A stretch of 58,091 nucleotides of DNA from Betaproteobacteria bacterium (GTDB lineage: Bacteria; Pseudomonadota; Gammaproteobacteria; Burkholderiales; Burkholderiaceae_E). Made by a program: the position numbers and the translations under genes. Location: positions 1 to 58,091 of the forward strand of contig VGHA01000006.1 of assembly GCA_016868375.1 (NCBI GenBank). Direction: 5' to 3'. The number at the start of each line of letters is the position of its first letter. Position 1 is the first letter of the stretch. Of the stretch, positions 1-10,009 are shown piece by piece. The notes beneath the pieces were generated by a model, which saw only the letters and a program-made list of their open reading frames with translations, was not told the origin of the DNA and did no database searches.

Positions 1-48
1 GGCAAGTACGAGGCTTCGAGCGCCGAGGCGATGCTCGCCAAGCTCTGA
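1..48 (+). CDS. 3' end of a peroxiredoxin-like gene (partial)
   Basis: Only the last 15 codons are in the window, ending ...[10 protein letters not shown] followed by TGA at 46-48. The tail resembles the C-terminus of bacterial Prx5-type/redoxin-domain peroxiredoxins (a typical ending is an E-P-G-K-F/Y-E-V/A-S-x-A-E-x-x-L pattern). A peroxiredoxin gene sits between ftsZ and lpxC in many Burkholderiales, which fits this position 23 bp ahead of lpxC. The identification rests on a short tail and on synteny, so it is tentative; the upstream sequence would settle it. Confidence 0.5.
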   Translation, partial: GKYEASSAEAMLAKL

Positions 49-71
49 TCCGTCCCCAGACCGGCGAACCC

Positions 72-998
72 ATGATGCGGCAGCGCACGATTCGCGAACT
101 TGTCCGCACGGTGGGCGTCGGTCTGCACTCGGGCGAACGGGTCGAGCTGGTGCTACGACCCGCCGCGCCTGACACCGGCATCGTGTTTCATCGGGTCGAC
201 CTCGACCCGCCGGTGTCCATGCCGGCCAAGGCCAGTTCGGTCAACGATACGCGAATGGCTTCAACCTTGTCTGCCGTCGCAGGCAACGGCAGCACTGCGC
301 GGGTCGCAACGGTCGAGCATCTGATGTCGGCGCTCGCCGGTCTCGGAATCGACAATCTGCATGTCGATGTTGATGCCGCCGAAATCCCCATCCTTGATGG
401 ATCATCGGCGTCGTTTGTGTATCTGCTTCGCTCAGTGGGCATCACCGAGCAATCGGCGCCCAAGCGGTTCATTCGGATGACCGCGCCTGTCGAAGTGCGC
501 GATGGCGACAAGTTCGCCCGCCTGGAACCCCACTTCGGCTTCCGGCTCGACTTTTCAATCAGCTTCGGACATCCCGCCATCGACGCAACCGGCCAGCGCA
601 TCGTGGTGGATTTCGCTGAGCGGTCGTACACCCGTGATGTCGCCCGCGCCCGAACCTTCGGTTTCATGCGTGACGTTGAAGCCCTGCGGTCCAACGGGCT
701 CGCCATGGGGGGCAACCTCGGCAACGCAATCGTGATGGACGAGTACCGCGTGCTCAACGATGAGGGCCTGCGGATCGACGATGAGTTCGCGATGCACAAG
801 GTGCTCGATGCGATTGGCGATCTATACCTGGTCGGTCATCCTCTGCTCGCGGGCTACGTGGCACACAAATCAGGGCATGCGCTCAACAACCAGTTGTTGC
901 GCGAGCTGCTCTCGCGATCTGACTGCTGGGAATGGGCAACGTTTTCGGGATCTCGCGACATGCCGCAGCTGTTTGAACTTGACTGGCGTACGGCCTGA
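72..998 (+). CDS. lpxC: UDP-3-O-acyl-N-acetylglucosamine deacetylase
   Basis: LpxC catalyses the committed zinc-dependent deacetylation step of lipid A synthesis in the cytoplasm. The 308-residue length is normal for the family. The N-terminus ([17 protein letters not shown]) is the family signature; the first zinc histidine lies in [12 protein letters not shown] (H83), and the second His/Asp pair in [15 protein letters not shown] near residue 243. The start could be either of two adjacent ATGs (72 or 75); no strong ribosome-binding site is visible. It lies downstream of the peroxiredoxin-like gene, as at the end of the dcw cluster in related genomes, and converges on the DUF721 gene. Confidence 0.97.
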   Translation: MMRQRTIRELVRTVGVGLHSGERVELVLRPAAPDTGIVFHRVDLDPPVSMPAKASSVNDTRMASTLSAVAGNGSTARVATVEHLMSALAGLGIDNLHVDVDAAEIPILDGSSASFVYLLRSVGITEQSAPKRFIRMTAPVEVRDGDKFARLEPHFGFRLDFSISFGHPAIDATGQRIVVDFAERSYTRDVARARTFGFMRDVEALRSNGLAMGGNLGNAIVMDEYRVLNDEGLRIDDEFAMHKVLDAIGDLYLVGHPLLAGYVAHKSGHALNNQLLRELLSRSDCWEWATFSGSRDMPQLFELDWRTA

Positions 999-1016
999 GG
1001 CCTGGTCGCCCAACCT

Positions 1017-1031
1017 GCTGGCTTGGCCAGC
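1017..1031. terminator. small hairpin between convergent lpxC and DUF721 gene
   Basis: GCTGGC-TTG-GCCAGC forms a perfect 6-bp stem with a 3-nt loop in the 42-bp convergent gap. There is no T-run on either side, so a role as an intrinsic terminator is weakly supported. Confidence 0.25.
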
Positions 1032-1040
1032 GTGCCACGC

Positions 1041-1487
1041 TTAATCCTGTGCTCTCTGGTGGCGCAGCAGCGAACCCAGCGCCCGACGCAGCACCTCGGA
1101 CTGGGCCTGAGCCTGCAGTGACTCAAACGCCTGCAGGGCATTCTGAGGAATCGGGCCGCGCGGCTTGCCCGAAGGGGCTTGCGCGACGGCGTCCGCCGTG
1201 CGGCGAGACCGAATTCGAAGCCGCTGAACCGCTGCACCGCGCTGCCGCAGCTTCGCAACCACCGTGGGTTCGAGCTGGCGCAGCCGTGCCGCCTCGGCTG
1301 CATTGCGCGCTGCGACCGCTAGCGTGCCATCGTCTGACAGGCTCAATACCGTAACGGGCGACTGCGGGTAGCTGGCTGCGACCATGGCCTGGAGTTCAAC
1401 CATGCTCGACAGGCGGCTGGCGACCTCGCGAAATGCGGGCTCGGCCTTCAACCAGTCGATTGCGCTGGCGCGGCCGCTCATTGCCAA
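1041..1487 (-). CDS. DUF721 (DciA-like) protein
   Basis: A 148-residue protein of the DUF721 family. The family includes DciA, a loader of the replicative helicase DnaB in bacteria that lack DnaC. The N-terminal part (about residues 10-90) carries the compact DUF721 fold with the PVTVLSLSDDGTLAVAA stretch; the C-terminal third is basic and probably helical. In Burkholderiales a DUF721 gene lies between lpxC and secA, as here. The M23 peptidase gene that often accompanies it is not present in this interval. The helicase-loader role is inferred from the family, not visible in the sequence. Confidence 0.75.
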   Translation of the reverse strand: MAMSGRASAIDWLKAEPAFREVASRLSSMVELQAMVAASYPQSPVTVLSLSDDGTLAVAARNAAEAARLRQLEPTVVAKLRQRGAAVQRLRIRSRRTADAVAQAPSGKPRGPIPQNALQAFESLQAQAQSEVLRRALGSLLRHQRAQD

Positions 1488-1726
1488 GCTCGCCGGCTGG
1501 AGCGCTTGTTGCCTGCGTTGACACCGCTGGCAACGGAACGATGGAACAGTGTGGTTGGAGTCGGCACAGGTTGCTGATGGAAATGGCAGGCGATCAACAG
1601 GCTAGCATATCCAGGCAGGCGAGCGTGCTAGACTCCCGCGGTTAAACCCCTGCCGGACAGACCGGCACAGCCTGCGCCATACGGCCTTTGCGCCAGACGG
1701 CCAGGCGGTCAGAGCGCTCCACCACG

Positions 1727-4519
1727 ATGCTCCAGAACTTCCTGAAGAAAATTTTCGGCAGCCGCAATGAGCGACTGCTTCGCGACTACCGCAAAACGGT
1801 CGAGGCAATCAATGCGCTCGAGCCCGCCATGCAGAAGCTCTCGGATGAGGCGCTCGCCGCTTGCACCGACGCGTTTCGCCAGCGCTGCGCCAAGGGCGAG
1901 ACAATCGATGCGCTGCTACCCGAAGCGTTCGCGGTGTGCCGCGAAGCGTCGGTACGCGCGCTTGGCATGCGCCATTTCGACGTCCAGCTGATCGGCGGCA
2001 TGGTGCTGCATCACGGCAAGATCGCCGAAATGCGAACCGGCGAAGGCAAAACCCTCACCGCGACGCTCCCGGTTTACCTGAACGCGCTGGCCGGGCGTGG
2101 CGTTCACGTGGTCACGGTCAATGACTACCTGGCGGCGCGCGATGCAGAGTGGATGGGCAAGGTTTACCGATTCCTCGGCATGTCGGTGGGCACCATCCTG
2201 TCGCAACAGCCCACTGAAGCCAAACGGATCGCCTACGCCTGCGACATCACCTACGGCACCAACAACGAGTTTGGCTTTGACTATCTGCGCGACAACATGG
2301 AGCACAGCGCCTCCGAGCGTCGCCAGCGCGGTCTGTCGTATGCAATCGTCGACGAGGTCGACTCCATCCTGATCGACGAGGCCCGTACCCCGCTCATCAT
2401 TTCCGGGCAGGCTGAAGACCACACCGAGATGTATCGGCGGGTGAACGCGGTTCCACCGCTTCTCACCGAGATGCCGCATGAGCCCAAGGCCAATGAGCCC
2501 GAGCCCCCGGGCGACTATTGGGTTGACCGTAAATCGAACCAGGTTTACCTGTCAGATGCCGGCCATGAAAAGGCCGAGCAGGTGCTCGAGCAACTGGAAC
2601 TGCTCGCCCGTGGTGCAAGCCTTTACGAGGCCTCCAATATCGCGCTGATGCATCACCTGATGGCGGCCTTGCGCGCACACACGCTCTATTTCCGCGATCA
2701 GCACTATGTGGTGCAAAACGGTGAAGTGATCATCGTTGACGAGTTCACCGGCAGGCTGATGCCGGGCCGACGCTGGTCTGAGGGGCTCCATCAGGCGGTT
2801 GAAGCCAAGGAAGGCGCCAACATTCAGGCCGAAAATCAGACCCTGGCCTCGATCACCTTCCAGAACTATTTCCGAATGTACGGCAAGCTCGCCGGCATGA
2901 CCGGAACCGCCGATACAGAGGCTTACGAGTTCCAGGAAATCTACACGCTGGAAACGGTGGTCATTCCGACGCACCGACCGATGGTTCGTGACGACCGCCA
3001 GGATCAGGTGTTTCGCACTGCCCGCGAAAAATATAACGCCATCATCGCCGACATTCGCGACTGCCATCAGCGTGGACAGCCGGTGCTGGTGGGCACCACC
3101 TCCATCGAAAACTCCGAACTGCTGTCGCAGCTCCTTGAAAAGGAAAAGCTGCCTCACCAGGTGCTCAATGCGAAGCAGCATGCCCGCGAGGCCGAGATCG
3201 TCATTCAGGCGGGTCGACCAGGCATGATCACGATCGCCACCAACATGGCGGGCCGAGGCACCGACATCGTTCTGGGCGGCAACATCAGCCGTGAAATCGA
3301 TGCGATCCAGGCCGATGAGTCGCTGTCCATCGAAGAGCGTTCCGCCCGCACTCAGAAGTTCCGCGCTGACTGGCAGGTGCTGCACGATCAGGTCATTGCA
3401 GCAGGCGGCCTGCACATTGTCGGTACCGAACGGCATGAATCGCGGCGCATTGACAATCAGCTGCGTGGCCGGTCAGGGCGGCAGGGCGATCCGGGCTCAT
3501 CGCGGTTTTATCTCTCGATGGAAGATCCGCTGCTGCGCATTTTCGCGGGCGATCGTCTGAAAGCGATCATGGACCGTCTGAAGCTGCCGGACGGTGAAGC
3601 GATCGAGGCCGGCATGGTGTCGCGGGCGATCGAGTCGGCGCAGCGCAAGGTTGAAGCGCGCAACTTCGACATCCGCAAGCAGCTGCTTGAGTATGACGAT
3701 GTGGCCAATGACCAGCGCAAGATCGTCTACACCGATCGCAATGCGCTGCTCGACGCGGCCGAGGTGGGCGAGCGCATCACCGAACTTCGGCATCAGGTGT
3801 TTACCGAACTGGTTCGCACGCATGTGCCCGCCGAATCGGTGGAAGAGCAGTGGGACATCACGGCGCTGCAGAAGGCACTTGAAAGCGAATGGCTGCTTTT
3901 GGTGCCGCTCGCAGAGCAGGTTGCCGCAAGCGAACAGATCACCGATGACGACATCGTCAAGAGGGTGGTTGAAGCGGCTGATGCCCAGTATCAGGCCAAG
4001 CTTGAACTGGTGGGTGCCGAAGCCTTTGCAGGGTTCGAGCGCTCGGTGCTGTTGCAGGTCATCGATCAGCACTGGCGCGAGCATCTGGCAATGCTTGATC
4101 ACCTTCGCCAGGGCATTCACCTGCGCGGCTATGCGCAGAAAAATCCCAAGCAGGAATACAAGCGCGAGGCGTTTGAGCTGTTTGCGCTGATGCAGGGCCG
4201 GGTTCGCAACGACGTGACCCGCGTGCTGATGACGGTACGCGTGGAAACCGCTGAACAGGCCGAGCAGGCGGGCGAACAGCTAGCGCCGGCTGAACCCACC
4301 AACGTGTCCTACGCGCATGCTGATTTTGCTCAGGCGCAGGCTGCAGCGGGGGATGATGCAAGCGCCGAGGCGCTGGCCCTGTCGCTTCAGCAGGCGCCTG
4401 TGACTGAACCGGAGGGGCAACAGCCCTTCAAGCGTTATGGCCGCAAGATCGGTCGCAATGACCCGTGCCCGTGCGGATCCGGACGCAAGTTCAAGGCCTG
4501 CCACGGGCGGCTCGCCTGA
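1727..4519 (+). CDS. secA: Preprotein translocase ATPase SecA
   Basis: SecA drives post-translational protein export through SecYEG. The 930-residue protein shows the Walker A region MRTGEGKT (about residues 102-109), the Walker B/DEAD region [14 protein letters not shown], the second motor domain motif [12 protein letters not shown], and the C-terminal zinc finger with ligands in [14 protein letters not shown], which binds SecB. The reading frame stays open 13 codons upstream to a TTG at 1688, but the ATG at 1727 begins with the conserved [14 protein letters not shown] and is the real start. The 239-bp gap upstream, shared with the divergent DUF721 gene, must hold its promoter; a weak -10 (TAGACT, 1629-1634) is the best I see there. 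Confidence 0.98.
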   Translation: MLQNFLKKIFGSRNERLLRDYRKTVEAINALEPAMQKLSDEALAACTDAFRQRCAKGETIDALLPEAFAVCREASVRALGMRHFDVQLIGGMVLHHGKIAEMRTGEGKTLTATLPVYLNALAGRGVHVVTVNDYLAARDAEWMGKVYRFLGMSVGTILSQQPTEAKRIAYACDITYGTNNEFGFDYLRDNMEHSASERRQRGLSYAIVDEVDSILIDEARTPLIISGQAEDHTEMYRRVNAVPPLLTEMPHEPKANEPEPPGDYWVDRKSNQVYLSDAGHEKAEQVLEQLELLARGASLYEASNIALMHHLMAALRAHTLYFRDQHYVVQNGEVIIVDEFTGRLMPGRRWSEGLHQAVEAKEGANIQAENQTLASITFQNYFRMYGKLAGMTGTADTEAYEFQEIYTLETVVIPTHRPMVRDDRQDQVFRTAREKYNAIIADIRDCHQRGQPVLVGTTSIENSELLSQLLEKEKLPHQVLNAKQHAREAEIVIQAGRPGMITIATNMAGRGTDIVLGGNISREIDAIQADESLSIEERSARTQKFRADWQVLHDQVIAAGGLHIVGTERHESRRIDNQLRGRSGRQGDPGSSRFYLSMEDPLLRIFAGDRLKAIMDRLKLPDGEAIEAGMVSRAIESAQRKVEARNFDIRKQLLEYDDVANDQRKIVYTDRNALLDAAEVGERITELRHQVFTELVRTHVPAESVEEQWDITALQKALESEWLLLVPLAEQVAASEQITDDDIVKRVVEAADAQYQAKLELVGAEAFAGFERSVLLQVIDQHWREHLAMLDHLRQGIHLRGYAQKNPKQEYKREAFELFALMQGRVRNDVTRVLMTVRVETAEQAEQAGEQLAPAEPTNVSYAHADFAQAQAAAGDDASAEALALSLQQAPVTEPEGQQPFKRYGRKIGRNDPCPCGSGRKFKACHGRLA

Positions 4520-4627
4520 GCGCCTCGGCGTGCAGTCGGCACGGCTGAGCGCGTCGGTGCGAGTCGCACTCGGTTCGGCCCACCTTATCTGATTTGACCT
4601 GATTGATTCCCGGCTGCGGAGTAACCG

Positions 4628-5857
4628 ATGCCTGTCAACCTCACCTCTCCTGAACGACCCGAGCTGATGCCGGTTGCCGGTCTGTCGATCGGCACCGCCG
4701 TGGCGGGTATTCGCAAGGCCAATCGCCGCGACGTGCTGATCATGCAGCTCGCCCCAGGCGCGCGCGCGGCAGGCGTCTTCACGCAGAACCGGTTTTGCGC
4801 AGCGCCGGTGCTGGTCTGCCGTGAGCACCTGGAGGCAAGCGGCGGCGGCATTCGTGCGCTGCTGGTCAACACCGGCTGCGCCAATGCGGGCACTGGCGAA
4901 CTTGGGCTGGCCAATGCCCGGGCGACCTGTCAGAGCGTGGCCCAGGCACTCGGTTGCGGGCCCGAGCAGGTGCTGCCGTTTTCAACCGGTGTGATTCTCG
5001 AACACCTGCCGATGGATCGGCTGCAGGCCGGCATTGGAATGGCGGCCGGGGCGGTCGGTCAGGCCGACTGGCTTGACGCAGCGCAATCGATCATGACCAC
5101 CGACACCTTGCCCAAGGCGGCCTCGCAACGGCTGACTGCGGGCGGGCATGCGGTTACTGTATCCGGTATCTCGAAGGGTGCCGGCATGATTCGTCCGAAC
5201 ATGGCCACCATGCTCGGATTTCTCGCGACCGATGCCGCTGTGGCGCAACCGCTGCTCGCGCGCTGGGTGCGCCAGATCGCTGATGTCAGCTTCAATCGCG
5301 TCACCGTCGATGGCGACACCTCCACCAACGACTCGTTCATTCTGATTGCCACCGGCGCGGGCTCGCTTCGCATCGAGCACGAGTCCGATCCCGGCGCAAC
5401 CGAACTGCTCGCAGCCCTCATTGCGACCGCGCAGCGGCTCGCACAGGCGATCGTGCGCGACGGCGAGGGTGCGACAAAATTCATCACCATTCGGGTCGAG
5501 GCGGCACGCGATGCGGCGGAAGCCGCCCAGGTTGCGTACGCGGTTGCGCATTCACCGCTGGTCAAGACCGCGTTCTTCGCATCGGATCCTAACCTGGGTC
5601 GCATTCTGGCCGCGGTCGGGTATGCGGGCGTCACCGATCTTGATGTCGATGCGGTTGACCTGTTTCTCGACGACGTGCACGTGGCCACACGGGGTGGCCG
5701 CCATCCGGCCTACCGCGAGGAACACGGCCAACGCGTGATGAAGAACGCCGAAATCACCATCCGGGTCGTGCTCGGGCGCGGCGCCGCCTCCACCACGGTT
5801 TGGACCTGCGACCTTTCCCACGACTATGTCTCGATCAATGCCGACTACCGCTCGTAA
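4628..5857 (+). CDS. argJ: Bifunctional ornithine acetyltransferase / N-acetylglutamate synthase
   Basis: ArgJ recycles the acetyl group from N-acetylornithine to glutamate and can also use acetyl-CoA, in the cyclic arginine pathway. The precursor cleaves itself before a threonine in the motif [16 protein letters not shown]; here that is T194, giving alpha and beta chains of the usual size within the 409-residue protein. The ATG at 4628 follows a GGAG ribosome-binding site. The 3' end overlaps the next gene by 32 nt. Standard neighbour of secA in Burkholderiales. Confidence 0.97.
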   Translation: MPVNLTSPERPELMPVAGLSIGTAVAGIRKANRRDVLIMQLAPGARAAGVFTQNRFCAAPVLVCREHLEASGGGIRALLVNTGCANAGTGELGLANARATCQSVAQALGCGPEQVLPFSTGVILEHLPMDRLQAGIGMAAGAVGQADWLDAAQSIMTTDTLPKAASQRLTAGGHAVTVSGISKGAGMIRPNMATMLGFLATDAAVAQPLLARWVRQIADVSFNRVTVDGDTSTNDSFILIATGAGSLRIEHESDPGATELLAALIATAQRLAQAIVRDGEGATKFITIRVEAARDAAEAAQVAYAVAHSPLVKTAFFASDPNLGRILAAVGYAGVTDLDVDAVDLFLDDVHVATRGGRHPAYREEHGQRVMKNAEITIRVVLGRGAASTTVWTCDLSHDYVSINADYRS

Positions 5858-6797
5858 GCCCGCTCCGTCTGCCTCCCCCGAGGCTCCGATCGCAGCCGAT
5901 TCGGCCGCGCAACTGCTCGCGCTCGCCGCGCCGCTCCTGTCTCAGCTTGCCGCCCTGATGCCCGGCGCCGTGGCGCCAGACTGGTCGGCTTCCTCTGCCT
6001 TTCGCTGGCGGCGGCGGGTGTCGGCGTTCGGTTCGCGGGGCGAACTGCAGCCGATCCGGGCGCTGTCCACCATTCGTTTGGCCGACCTGCACAACATTGA
6101 CGAGCAGAAGTCGGTCATTGATCGCAATACCCGGCAGTTTGTACGCGGGCTGCCTGCCAACAACGTGTTGCTCACGGGTTCGCGCGGCACCGGCAAATCC
6201 TCGCTCATCAAGGCGTGCCTGAACACGTACGCCAGGCAGGGCCTTCGCCTGATCGAGGTCGACAAGAGTGATCTTGCAGACCTGCATGACATTGTTGAGC
6301 TGGTGTGCGATCGCCCCGAACGCTTCATCGTGTTCTGCGATGACCTGTCCTTCGAAGAGGGCGAGGCCGGCTACAAGGCGTTGAAGGTCGCGCTCGACGG
6401 TTCGGTGGCTGCGCAATCCGACAATGTGCTGATCTACGCCACCTCCAACCGGCGTCACCTGATGCCCGAGAAGATGAGCGAGAACCTGACGGCCAAGCAT
6501 CAGGAAGATGGCGAGATCCACCCGGGCGAAACGGTCGAGGAAAAAATTTCCCTGTCCGAGCGTTTTGGCCTCTGGATCTCGTTCTATCCGTTTCGCCAGG
6601 AAGAATATCTGGCGGTGGTCGGTCACTGGCTTGAACACTTCGGATGCTCGCAGGCAGAGATCGATGATGCGCGCGGCGACGCGCTGCGGTTCGCACTCGA
6701 GCGGGGCTCGCGCTCAGGGCGCGTTGCCTGGCAGTTCGCTCGCGACTGGTCGGGTCAGACGCGGTTAAAGCCCGCTCGGGCAGCGCGTCGACGCTGA
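5826..6797 (+). CDS. DUF815 family P-loop ATPase
   Basis: A 323-residue AAA-like ATPase of the DUF815 family. A disordered Ala/Pro-rich N-terminus of about 45 residues is followed by the P-loop ([16 protein letters not shown], about residues 110-125), a Walker B-type [14 protein letters not shown], and a sensor-like [13 protein letters not shown]. The function of the family is not known to me. Its start overlaps the 3' end of argJ: ATG at 5826 or, four codons on, ATG at 5838. Two bases separate its stop from mutT, so argJ, this gene and mutT probably form one transcript. Confidence 0.85.
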   Translation: MSRSMPTTARKPAPSASPEAPIAADSAAQLLALAAPLLSQLAALMPGAVAPDWSASSAFRWRRRVSAFGSRGELQPIRALSTIRLADLHNIDEQKSVIDRNTRQFVRGLPANNVLLTGSRGTGKSSLIKACLNTYARQGLRLIEVDKSDLADLHDIVELVCDRPERFIVFCDDLSFEEGEAGYKALKVALDGSVAAQSDNVLIYATSNRRHLMPEKMSENLTAKHQEDGEIHPGETVEEKISLSERFGLWISFYPFRQEEYLAVVGHWLEHFGCSQAEIDDARGDALRFALERGSRSGRVAWQFARDWSGQTRLKPARAARRR

Positions 6798-6798
6798 G

Positions 6799-7233
6799 AT
6801 GCGCAAGGACGAATCACGCCCCGACACGCGTGCGCCCGTCGAGGTGGCGGTCGGTGTCGTGCGTCGGCCCGACGGGTTTTTGCTGTTCGCACAGCGACCC
6901 GACGGCAAGCCCTATGCAGGCTGGTGGGAGTTCCCCGGTGGCAAGGTCGAAGCAGGCGAAAGCGTCGAGCAGGCGCTACTGCGGGAACTTCAGGAAGAGC
7001 TGGGCATCGTGATCGAACGCTCCGAGCCGCTCGAGATGGTTGAGTTTTCCTATCCGCATGCCCGGGTGCGGCTGCACTTTCGCTGCGTCACCCAGTGGCG
7101 CGGAGACCCGCAATCGCGCGAGGGCCAGGCGCTCAGCTGGCAGAAGCCCGACGCGGTTGCCATTGGACCGCTGTTGCCCGCATCGGTACCGGTCATCGAA
7201 CGGCTCGCCCAGGGGCTGCGCACGGCTCAGTGA
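6799..7233 (+). CDS. mutT: 8-oxo-dGTP diphosphatase MutT (Nudix hydrolase)
   Basis: A 144-residue Nudix hydrolase that probably removes oxidised guanine nucleotides from the pool. The Nudix box GGKVEAGESVEQALLRELQEELGI is complete (about residues 48-71) with the REL-x-EE-x-G core, and the following GWWEFPGGK is typical of MutT. ATG lies just past the stop of the ATPase gene (TGAGATG). The 3' end overlaps the 3' end of the opposing yacG by 7 nt. Confidence 0.9.
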   Translation: MRKDESRPDTRAPVEVAVGVVRRPDGFLLFAQRPDGKPYAGWWEFPGGKVEAGESVEQALLRELQEELGIVIERSEPLEMVEFSYPHARVRLHFRCVTQWRGDPQSREGQALSWQKPDAVAIGPLLPASVPVIERLAQGLRTAQ

Positions 7234-7454
7234 ACGGGGCGCGCTGACGGGTCGTCTTCGGGGCGGATTTCAGCCGGGTCGGTGGGATCAACCGGCGCAC
7301 CGGCAATGCGGTACTGCTCGCTTGCCCAGGCACCCAGATCGATGCGCTTGCACCGCTCAGAACAAAACGGGCGCCAGCGGTTGGTGGGGCTGTACTCGGT
7401 TTTGCGCGAGCAGGCCGGACAGTCGACGAGCAGTTTCCGAGACGAGCCAGCCAC
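7227..7454 (-). CDS. yacG: DNA gyrase inhibitor YacG
   Basis: A small zinc protein that binds GyrB and inhibits gyrase in E. coli. The four-cysteine zinc site is CPAC at the N-terminus and FCSERCKRIDLGAW further on, the YacG signature. No ATG precedes the first Cys pair in frame; a GTG at 7454 gives a 75-residue protein and falls 13 nt after the zapD stop, so I chose it. The acidic C-terminus (IRPEDD) is also typical. It is co-directional with zapD and coaE, the usual order. Confidence 0.85.
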   Translation of the reverse strand: MAGSSRKLLVDCPACSRKTEYSPTNRWRPFCSERCKRIDLGAWASEQYRIAGAPVDPTDPAEIRPEDDPSARPVH

Positions 7455-7467
7455 GACCGATTGCTGA

Positions 7468-8292
7468 TCAAAGATTGCAGAGCGCCAGCTCAAATTCGAC
7501 GTCGCCTTCGAAGGCGCGCGGCCGCTGGTCGCCAGACTGCGAGGTGAACCGGATCCAGAGCAGGTAGCGGTTTGCACTGATCTCGGGAATGGCGCCCAGG
7601 GTGGGATCGAGCCGCACCTGCACCATCTGATAAATGCGGCCACCGAGCGGCTGCTGGTAGCTGGCCTGCTGCGAGGCAACCCGAACCCAGGTGCCGCTTC
7701 GGCGAAGCAGTCCGAGCACCACGTTGAGCGCGACGCGCAGCGGCTGTAATGGCATGGCCCAGCGTCTGACATCTTCGCGACGGGCCTCGACGGTTCGGTT
7801 CTGCCAGGCGAAATAGGACGGCAGATCGAACTCGCAGGCGCCGCCAGCGATGCCGGTGCGGCTGCGGATGCTCATCAACCACTCGTTGTCGCGAAGATGC
7901 TGGCCAGTGCGCCCGCTCAAGCTGGTGAGGCCGCCCACCGCATCTTCGATTCGCGCCAGCGTGGCCTCGAGCGCATCCACCGATACGGAGGGGTTGCCGC
8001 GAAATGAACTGATGGTCTGACGCTGACGTTCGAACTCCTGCAGCAGATCCGAGCGCAGGTCACCTCGCGCGGTGACCTCGAGGACTTCGAACAGGGTGAG
8101 CAGCGCCACGTGGTGATCGTGGGGGTCTTCCCGCATCGAAAAAATCTCGAAGCGATTGAACAGATCTTCGAGCCGCAACAAGGCTCGTATCCGCTCGTTG
8201 AGGGGATACTCGTACTGAAGCAATGGACGGTGGGCGACGGCGCGCGTGTGCTTGCCGGTTCCGACTGCCGTAATGCCTGCCTGGGCGTTCAT
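7468..8292 (-). CDS. zapD: Cell division protein ZapD
   Basis: ZapD crosslinks FtsZ protofilaments at the division ring. The 274-residue protein has the family's N-terminal pattern ([22 protein letters not shown]), a helical middle, and the C-terminal [22 protein letters not shown] and NRYLLWIRF stretches. I take the ATG at 8292; the frame is open to a TTG at 8310, which adds only six residues. It sits in the conserved coaE-zapD-yacG run. Confidence 0.95.
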   Translation of the reverse strand: MNAQAGITAVGTGKHTRAVAHRPLLQYEYPLNERIRALLRLEDLFNRFEIFSMREDPHDHHVALLTLFEVLEVTARGDLRSDLLQEFERQRQTISSFRGNPSVSVDALEATLARIEDAVGGLTSLSGRTGQHLRDNEWLMSIRSRTGIAGGACEFDLPSYFAWQNRTVEARREDVRRWAMPLQPLRVALNVVLGLLRRSGTWVRVASQQASYQQPLGGRIYQMVQVRLDPTLGAIPEISANRYLLWIRFTSQSGDQRPRAFEGDVEFELALCNL

Positions 8293-8361
8293 CTTCCGAT
8301 TCTGGCCCAAAGGATCGGGGAATTCAAACGGAATCTGCCTTTTGCCGGGGGATCGCGCGTT

Positions 8362-9012
8362 TTACGGCGTAACAGAAGTTGCGCGCGAACCAGGCTGCGC
8401 GGCCAGTTGCAGGTAGATCGCGTGCAGCGCATCAACCTGGGCCGGCAGAGACTCGGGTGCGCCACCGTTGTCAATTCGGTCATCGGCTGCCGCGAGTCGG
8501 GCCTCGCGGGTGGCCTGGGCAGCGAGAATGGCCAGGACCTGCTCGCGGGCGAGTTGACTGCGTTGCATCACGCGTTCTATCTGACGTTCCACCGGACAGT
8601 CGACCACGAGCACGCGGTGCGCGCGCGCTCGCCAGTTGCCAGACTCAACGAGAAGCGGTACGACCAGCATCACATAGTGGCCGGTTGCCGCTGCAATCTC
8701 GCGAGTCGATTGCGCGCGGATCATCGGATGGAGGATGGCTTCGAGACGCTTTCGAGCCTGCGGGTCGGAGAAGGCGATTGCACGCATGGCAGCTCGGTCG
8801 AGCCGCCCGTCTGCCGCAATGACCGATGCGCTGAAGCTGTCGCTGATGGCGGGCATGGCCGCGCCCTGCGGCCCGGTGAGCGAGTGGGCGATGAGGTCGG
8901 TGTCCACCACCGTCGCGCCGCGCTCGGCGAACAGATCGGCCACTGTGGATTTGCCGCTGCCGATGCCGCCGGTGAGCCCGATGATGAGTTTTGCAGAGGG
9001 GTTCGTGATCAT
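8362..9012 (-). CDS. coaE: Dephospho-CoA kinase
   Basis: CoaE phosphorylates the 3'-hydroxyl of dephospho-CoA, the last step of CoA synthesis. The P-loop [17 protein letters not shown] is at residues 10-26, followed by DTDLIAH and the CoA-domain motif HPMIRAQ. The start is uncertain: ATG at 9012 begins [16 protein letters not shown] and is chosen because it places the P-loop at the usual distance; the frame continues to a GTG at 9057. Neither has a good ribosome-binding site. Length from 9012 is 216 residues. Confidence 0.95.
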   Translation of the reverse strand: MITNPSAKLIIGLTGGIGSGKSTVADLFAERGATVVDTDLIAHSLTGPQGAAMPAISDSFSASVIAADGRLDRAAMRAIAFSDPQARKRLEAILHPMIRAQSTREIAAATGHYVMLVVPLLVESGNWRARAHRVLVVDCPVERQIERVMQRSQLAREQVLAILAAQATREARLAAADDRIDNGGAPESLPAQVDALHAIYLQLAAQPGSRATSVTP

Positions 9013-9105
9013 GAAGGAGGCGATGATGAGCGTCGAGGCGAACCGGTGCAAGCCCACCGGCTGTCGGAAGGATGCGAGGTGCGACCAGCGTTGCGTGGCA
9101 AGGGT

Positions 9106-9948
9106 CTACTGCCCGGCGAGCCAGTGACCCAGCGCCGGCCCCGCAAACAGCGCGACCAGCCCGGCTGCCGCCAGCCAGGGGCCGAAGGCAATCGGCGCGC
9201 GGGCGTCGCGCTGACGGGCAAGCGCGCCGCCGACGGCAAATATCACGCCGGCCGCGCACGCCATCAGAACGACCACCGCAAGCGGCTGCCATCCCAGCCA
9301 AGCACCGATCGCCGCCAGCAGTTTGAAGTCGCCATAGCCCATGCCCTCGCGACCCGTGACCCGTCGAAACGCATGATGAATGGTCCAGAGACTGAGGTAG
9401 CCCGCGACCGCGCCCAGTACCGCGTGTTCAAGCGGCACAAACAGCCCGCCGAGATTGGCAAGCAGCCCGACCCAGACCAGCGGTAGCGTGAGCGCATCGG
9501 GCAGCAGCTGTGTGTCGAAGTCGATGACAGCTGCCGCAACTAAGGTTGCCACCAGCGCCATGGCTGCCAGCGCTGCCGGGGTGGCGCCGAACCGGATGAC
9601 GCAGAGCGCGAACAGTCCGGCGGTTGCGAGCTCAACGATCGGATAGCGCGCGCTGATCGGTGCCGCGCACGCAGCGCAACGCCCTCGCAGCGCAAGCCAG
9701 CTTGCGACCGGTACCAGATCGCGAAGTCGCAGGGTGTGGCCGCAGGCCGGGCAGTGTGAGCGCGGCATGAGCAGGCTGTAGGGGTCACCATGCCTCAAGG
9801 GCTCGCCGCGAATCGCTGCGGCATCGTCCTGCCATTGCCGCTCGAGCATTCTGGGCAGCCGATGAATGACGACGTTCAGAAAGCTTCCGATGATGAGCCC
9901 GCCCAGCGCGGCAGCCATCAGAGCCCAGACGGTATCTGGCGCAAGCAT
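9106..9948 (-). CDS. pilD: Prepilin peptidase / N-methyltransferase (A24)
   Basis: An integral membrane aspartyl protease that cleaves and methylates type IV prepilins and pseudopilins. The 280-residue protein shows the N-terminal GSFLNVVIHRLP, the cytoplasmic zinc-binding cysteines (CPACGH and CAAC), and the two catalytic aspartates in VIDFDTQLLPD and GYGDFKLL. About eight hydrophobic segments follow the family pattern. In related genomes pilB and pilC lie just upstream; here the upstream neighbour is directly the CNNM/CorC gene, 61 bp away. Which prepilins it processes cannot be told from this window. Confidence 0.93.
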   Translation of the reverse strand: MLAPDTVWALMAAALGGLIIGSFLNVVIHRLPRMLERQWQDDAAAIRGEPLRHGDPYSLLMPRSHCPACGHTLRLRDLVPVASWLALRGRCAACAAPISARYPIVELATAGLFALCVIRFGATPAALAAMALVATLVAAAVIDFDTQLLPDALTLPLVWVGLLANLGGLFVPLEHAVLGAVAGYLSLWTIHHAFRRVTGREGMGYGDFKLLAAIGAWLGWQPLAVVVLMACAAGVIFAVGGALARQRDARAPIAFGPWLAAAGLVALFAGPALGHWLAGQ

Positions 9949-9959
9949 TACAAGCTTGC
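9941..9959 (-). promoter_or_regulatory. hairpin spanning the pilD start codon
   Basis: GCAAGC (9941-9946) and GCTTGC (9954-9959) can pair around a 7-nt loop that contains the pilD ATG (9946-9948 at its edge). If formed in the mRNA it would partly mask the start. This may be chance in GC-rich DNA. Confidence 0.2.
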
Positions 9960-10009
9960 CTGGGGGCGCAGCGCGAGGACCCGTGCCACGAACGATCGAA
10001 TGCGTGACA

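Noticed and set aside
8110-9486. 458-codon open frame on the plus strand
   Set aside because: It is antisense to zapD, coaE and pilD, which have clear motifs. The frame is open only because GC-rich codons leave few stops in the complementary frame; the peptide is Arg/Gly/His-rich and resembles nothing.
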